A stretch of 5,586 nucleotides of DNA, taken from contig JAEWLZ010000297.1 in NCBI GenBank assembly GCA_023457295.1, positions 1-5,586 of the forward strand. The letters run 5' to 3'. Positions 4,515 to 5,586 of the stretch are shown here, piece by piece. The notes under the pieces are model-generated. The model did not search any database. It saw nothing but the letters and a program-made list of their open reading frames with translations, and was not told the DNA's origin. Position 1 is the first letter of the stretch; each line of letters opens with the position of its first letter. This stretch comes from Cyanobacteria bacterium OH_PDB_112. Its GTDB lineage: Bacteria > Cyanobacteriota > Vampirovibrionia > Gastranaerophilales > CAJFVJ01. The translations under genes and the position numbers were made by a program.

Positions 4515-5586
4515 ATGAACGCAATAAGACCCGATGAGATAAGTTCAATTATCAAATCAAAAATTCAAAATTATGACAGTACCGTACAGGTAGCTGATGT
4601 CGGAACAGTACTTGAACTTGGTGATGGTATCGCAAGGATTTACGGACTTAGAAACGTAATGGCATCCGAGTTGATAGAATTTGATGACGGACACGGCACA
4701 ATGGGTATTACACTCAACCTTGAAGAAGATAACGTGGGTGCTGTAATTTTGGGTGAATATAAGTACATCAAAGAAGGAATGACTGTTAAAACAACAGGTA
4801 AAATCGCTTCTGTTCCTGTTGGTGATGCTATGTTGGGTCGTATAGTTAATTCACTCGGACAGCCAATTGACGGAAAAGGACCAATTGAAGCTTCGGCTAC
4901 TCGTCCTATCGAAAAAATTGCGCCCGGTATCGTAAAAAGAAAATCGGTTCATCAACCTTTGCAGACAGGTATTACCGCTATTGATGCTTTGACTCCTATC
5001 GGTCGTGGTCAGCGTGAGTTGATTATCGGCGACAGACAAACAGGTAAAACCGCTATCGCAATGGATACAATCATTAACCAAAAAGGTAAAGACGTAATTT
5101 GTATTTATGTAGCAATAGGACAAAAAACAAGTTCTGTTGCTCGTATTGCCAAAACTCTCGAAGAATTCGGAGCAATGGATTATACAATTATTGTTTCAGC
5201 TTCTGCCAGTGAATCAGCGCCTTCACAGTTTATTGCGCCTTTTGCGGGAACTGCAATCGGTGAAGAATTTATGGCTCAAGGTAAGCACGTTCTTATCGTT
5301 TATGATGATTTGATTCGTCACGCTCAGGCATATAGAGCAATGTCATTGTTGCTTAGAAGACCGCCGGGACGTGAAGCATATCCTGGAGATGTATTCTATC
5401 TTCACTCAAGACTTTTAGAGCGTTCCGCTAAATTGTCCGATGAAATGGGCGGTGGAAGCATAACATCGCTTCCTATCATTGAAACTCAAGCAGGCGACGT
5501 ATCTGCGTACATTCCGACAAACGTAATTTCGATTACGGATGGTCAGATTTTCTTGGATGCGGATTTGTTTAATTCAGGTATTAGAC
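4515..5586 (+). CDS. atpA: F-type ATP synthase subunit alpha (3' truncated by window)
   Basis: The first 357 residues of subunit alpha, about 70 percent of the usual ~505; it leaves the window in frame. MNAIRPDEISSII opens the protein, then the beta-barrel domain with VLELGDGIARIYGL (32-45). The nucleotide-binding domain contains the Walker A motif GDRQTGKT (172-179), with the alpha-type Gln175 that marks the non-catalytic site. Walker B-like HVLIVYDDL lies at 258-266, LLLRRPPGREAYPGD at 278-292 and IIETQAGDVSAYIPTN at 321-336. The arginine-finger region (SVSRVG) would lie just beyond the right edge. AGAGGT (4503-4508) sits six bases before the ATG. Alpha and beta form the hexameric head; alpha nucleotide sites are structural and regulatory. 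By cyanobacterial order, gamma would be expected next. Confidence 0.98.
   Translation, partial: MNAIRPDEISSIIKSKIQNYDSTVQVADVGTVLELGDGIARIYGLRNVMASELIEFDDGHGTMGITLNLEEDNVGAVILGEYKYIKEGMTVKTTGKIASVPVGDAMLGRIVNSLGQPIDGKGPIEASATRPIEKIAPGIVKRKSVHQPLQTGITAIDALTPIGRGQRELIIGDRQTGKTAIAMDTIINQKGKDVICIYVAIGQKTSSVARIAKTLEEFGAMDYTIIVSASASESAPSQFIAPFAGTAIGEEFMAQGKHVLIVYDDLIRHAQAYRAMSLLLRRPPGREAYPGDVFYLHSRLLERSAKLSDEMGGGSITSLPIIETQAGDVSAYIPTNVISITDGQIFLDADLFNSGIR

Noticed and set aside
4851..5123. Reverse-strand open frame inside the alpha subunit gene
   Set aside because: It lies wholly within the conserved atpA coding region and its composition is that of an antisense shadow.
1..5586. CRISPR arrays, tRNA/rRNA genes, insertion sequences
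   Set aside because: No regularly spaced repeats, no tRNA-like cloverleaf and no transposase-like protein were seen on either strand.

Overview
The window is AT-rich and falls into two parts. The right two thirds (about 1840-5586) is the first six genes of an F-type ATP synthase operon in the order a, c, b', b, delta, alpha, with alpha running off the right edge. Two different b-type stator subunits lying in one run with a, c, delta and alpha is the arrangement of cyanobacteria and chloroplasts. Firmicutes have no b', alphaproteobacteria split Fo from F1, and epsilonproteobacteria keep a and c elsewhere. Together with the low GC content, the cyanobacteria-like a and c sequences and no photosynthesis gene in view, this suggests a non-photosynthetic cyanobacterial relative, such as Vampirovibrionia/Melainabacteria and perhaps Gastranaerophilales. 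The lineage is inferred from gene order and protein character, not from a search.

The left third (1-1753) is an accessory block on the same strand. It holds two tandem paralogues of a small cysteine-dependent (dual-specificity-type) phosphatase, then a short GIY-YIG domain protein of the YhbQ/UPF0213 type. The first paralogue (120-704) has an intact HCNMGLNRTG phosphate-binding loop. The second (867-1499) reads QCEKGDDATG there: it keeps the cysteine but has lost the preceding His and the essential Arg, so it looks like a pseudophosphatase.

After the first phosphatase, at about 718-767, lies a roughly 50-base decayed copy of the start of the GIY-YIG gene. This indicates that a phosphatase plus GIY-YIG-5'-end segment was duplicated in tandem. 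The spacer before the second phosphatase (705-866) also carries two nested, perfect, almost purely A/T inverted repeats ending at its Shine-Dalgarno sequence.

The spacer between the two parts (1754-1923) has no gene. It holds a good TATAAT -10 box for the atp operon, a long-range inverted repeat pairing CCCCTTTTT with AAAAAGGGG across 71 bases, and a leader hairpin just upstream of the atpB Shine-Dalgarno. atpB starts with TTG. atpE (the c-ring subunit, needed in many copies) has the strongest Shine-Dalgarno of the operon, and atpF and atpH overlap by one base.

Functionally, a and c form the proton-translocating rotor/stator interface; b and b' with delta form the peripheral stalk holding the alpha/beta head; alpha is the non-catalytic nucleotide-binding head subunit. 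Gamma, beta and epsilon are not in the window. The c subunit lacks Gln and Ser ligands of Na+-type rings, so H+ coupling is expected.
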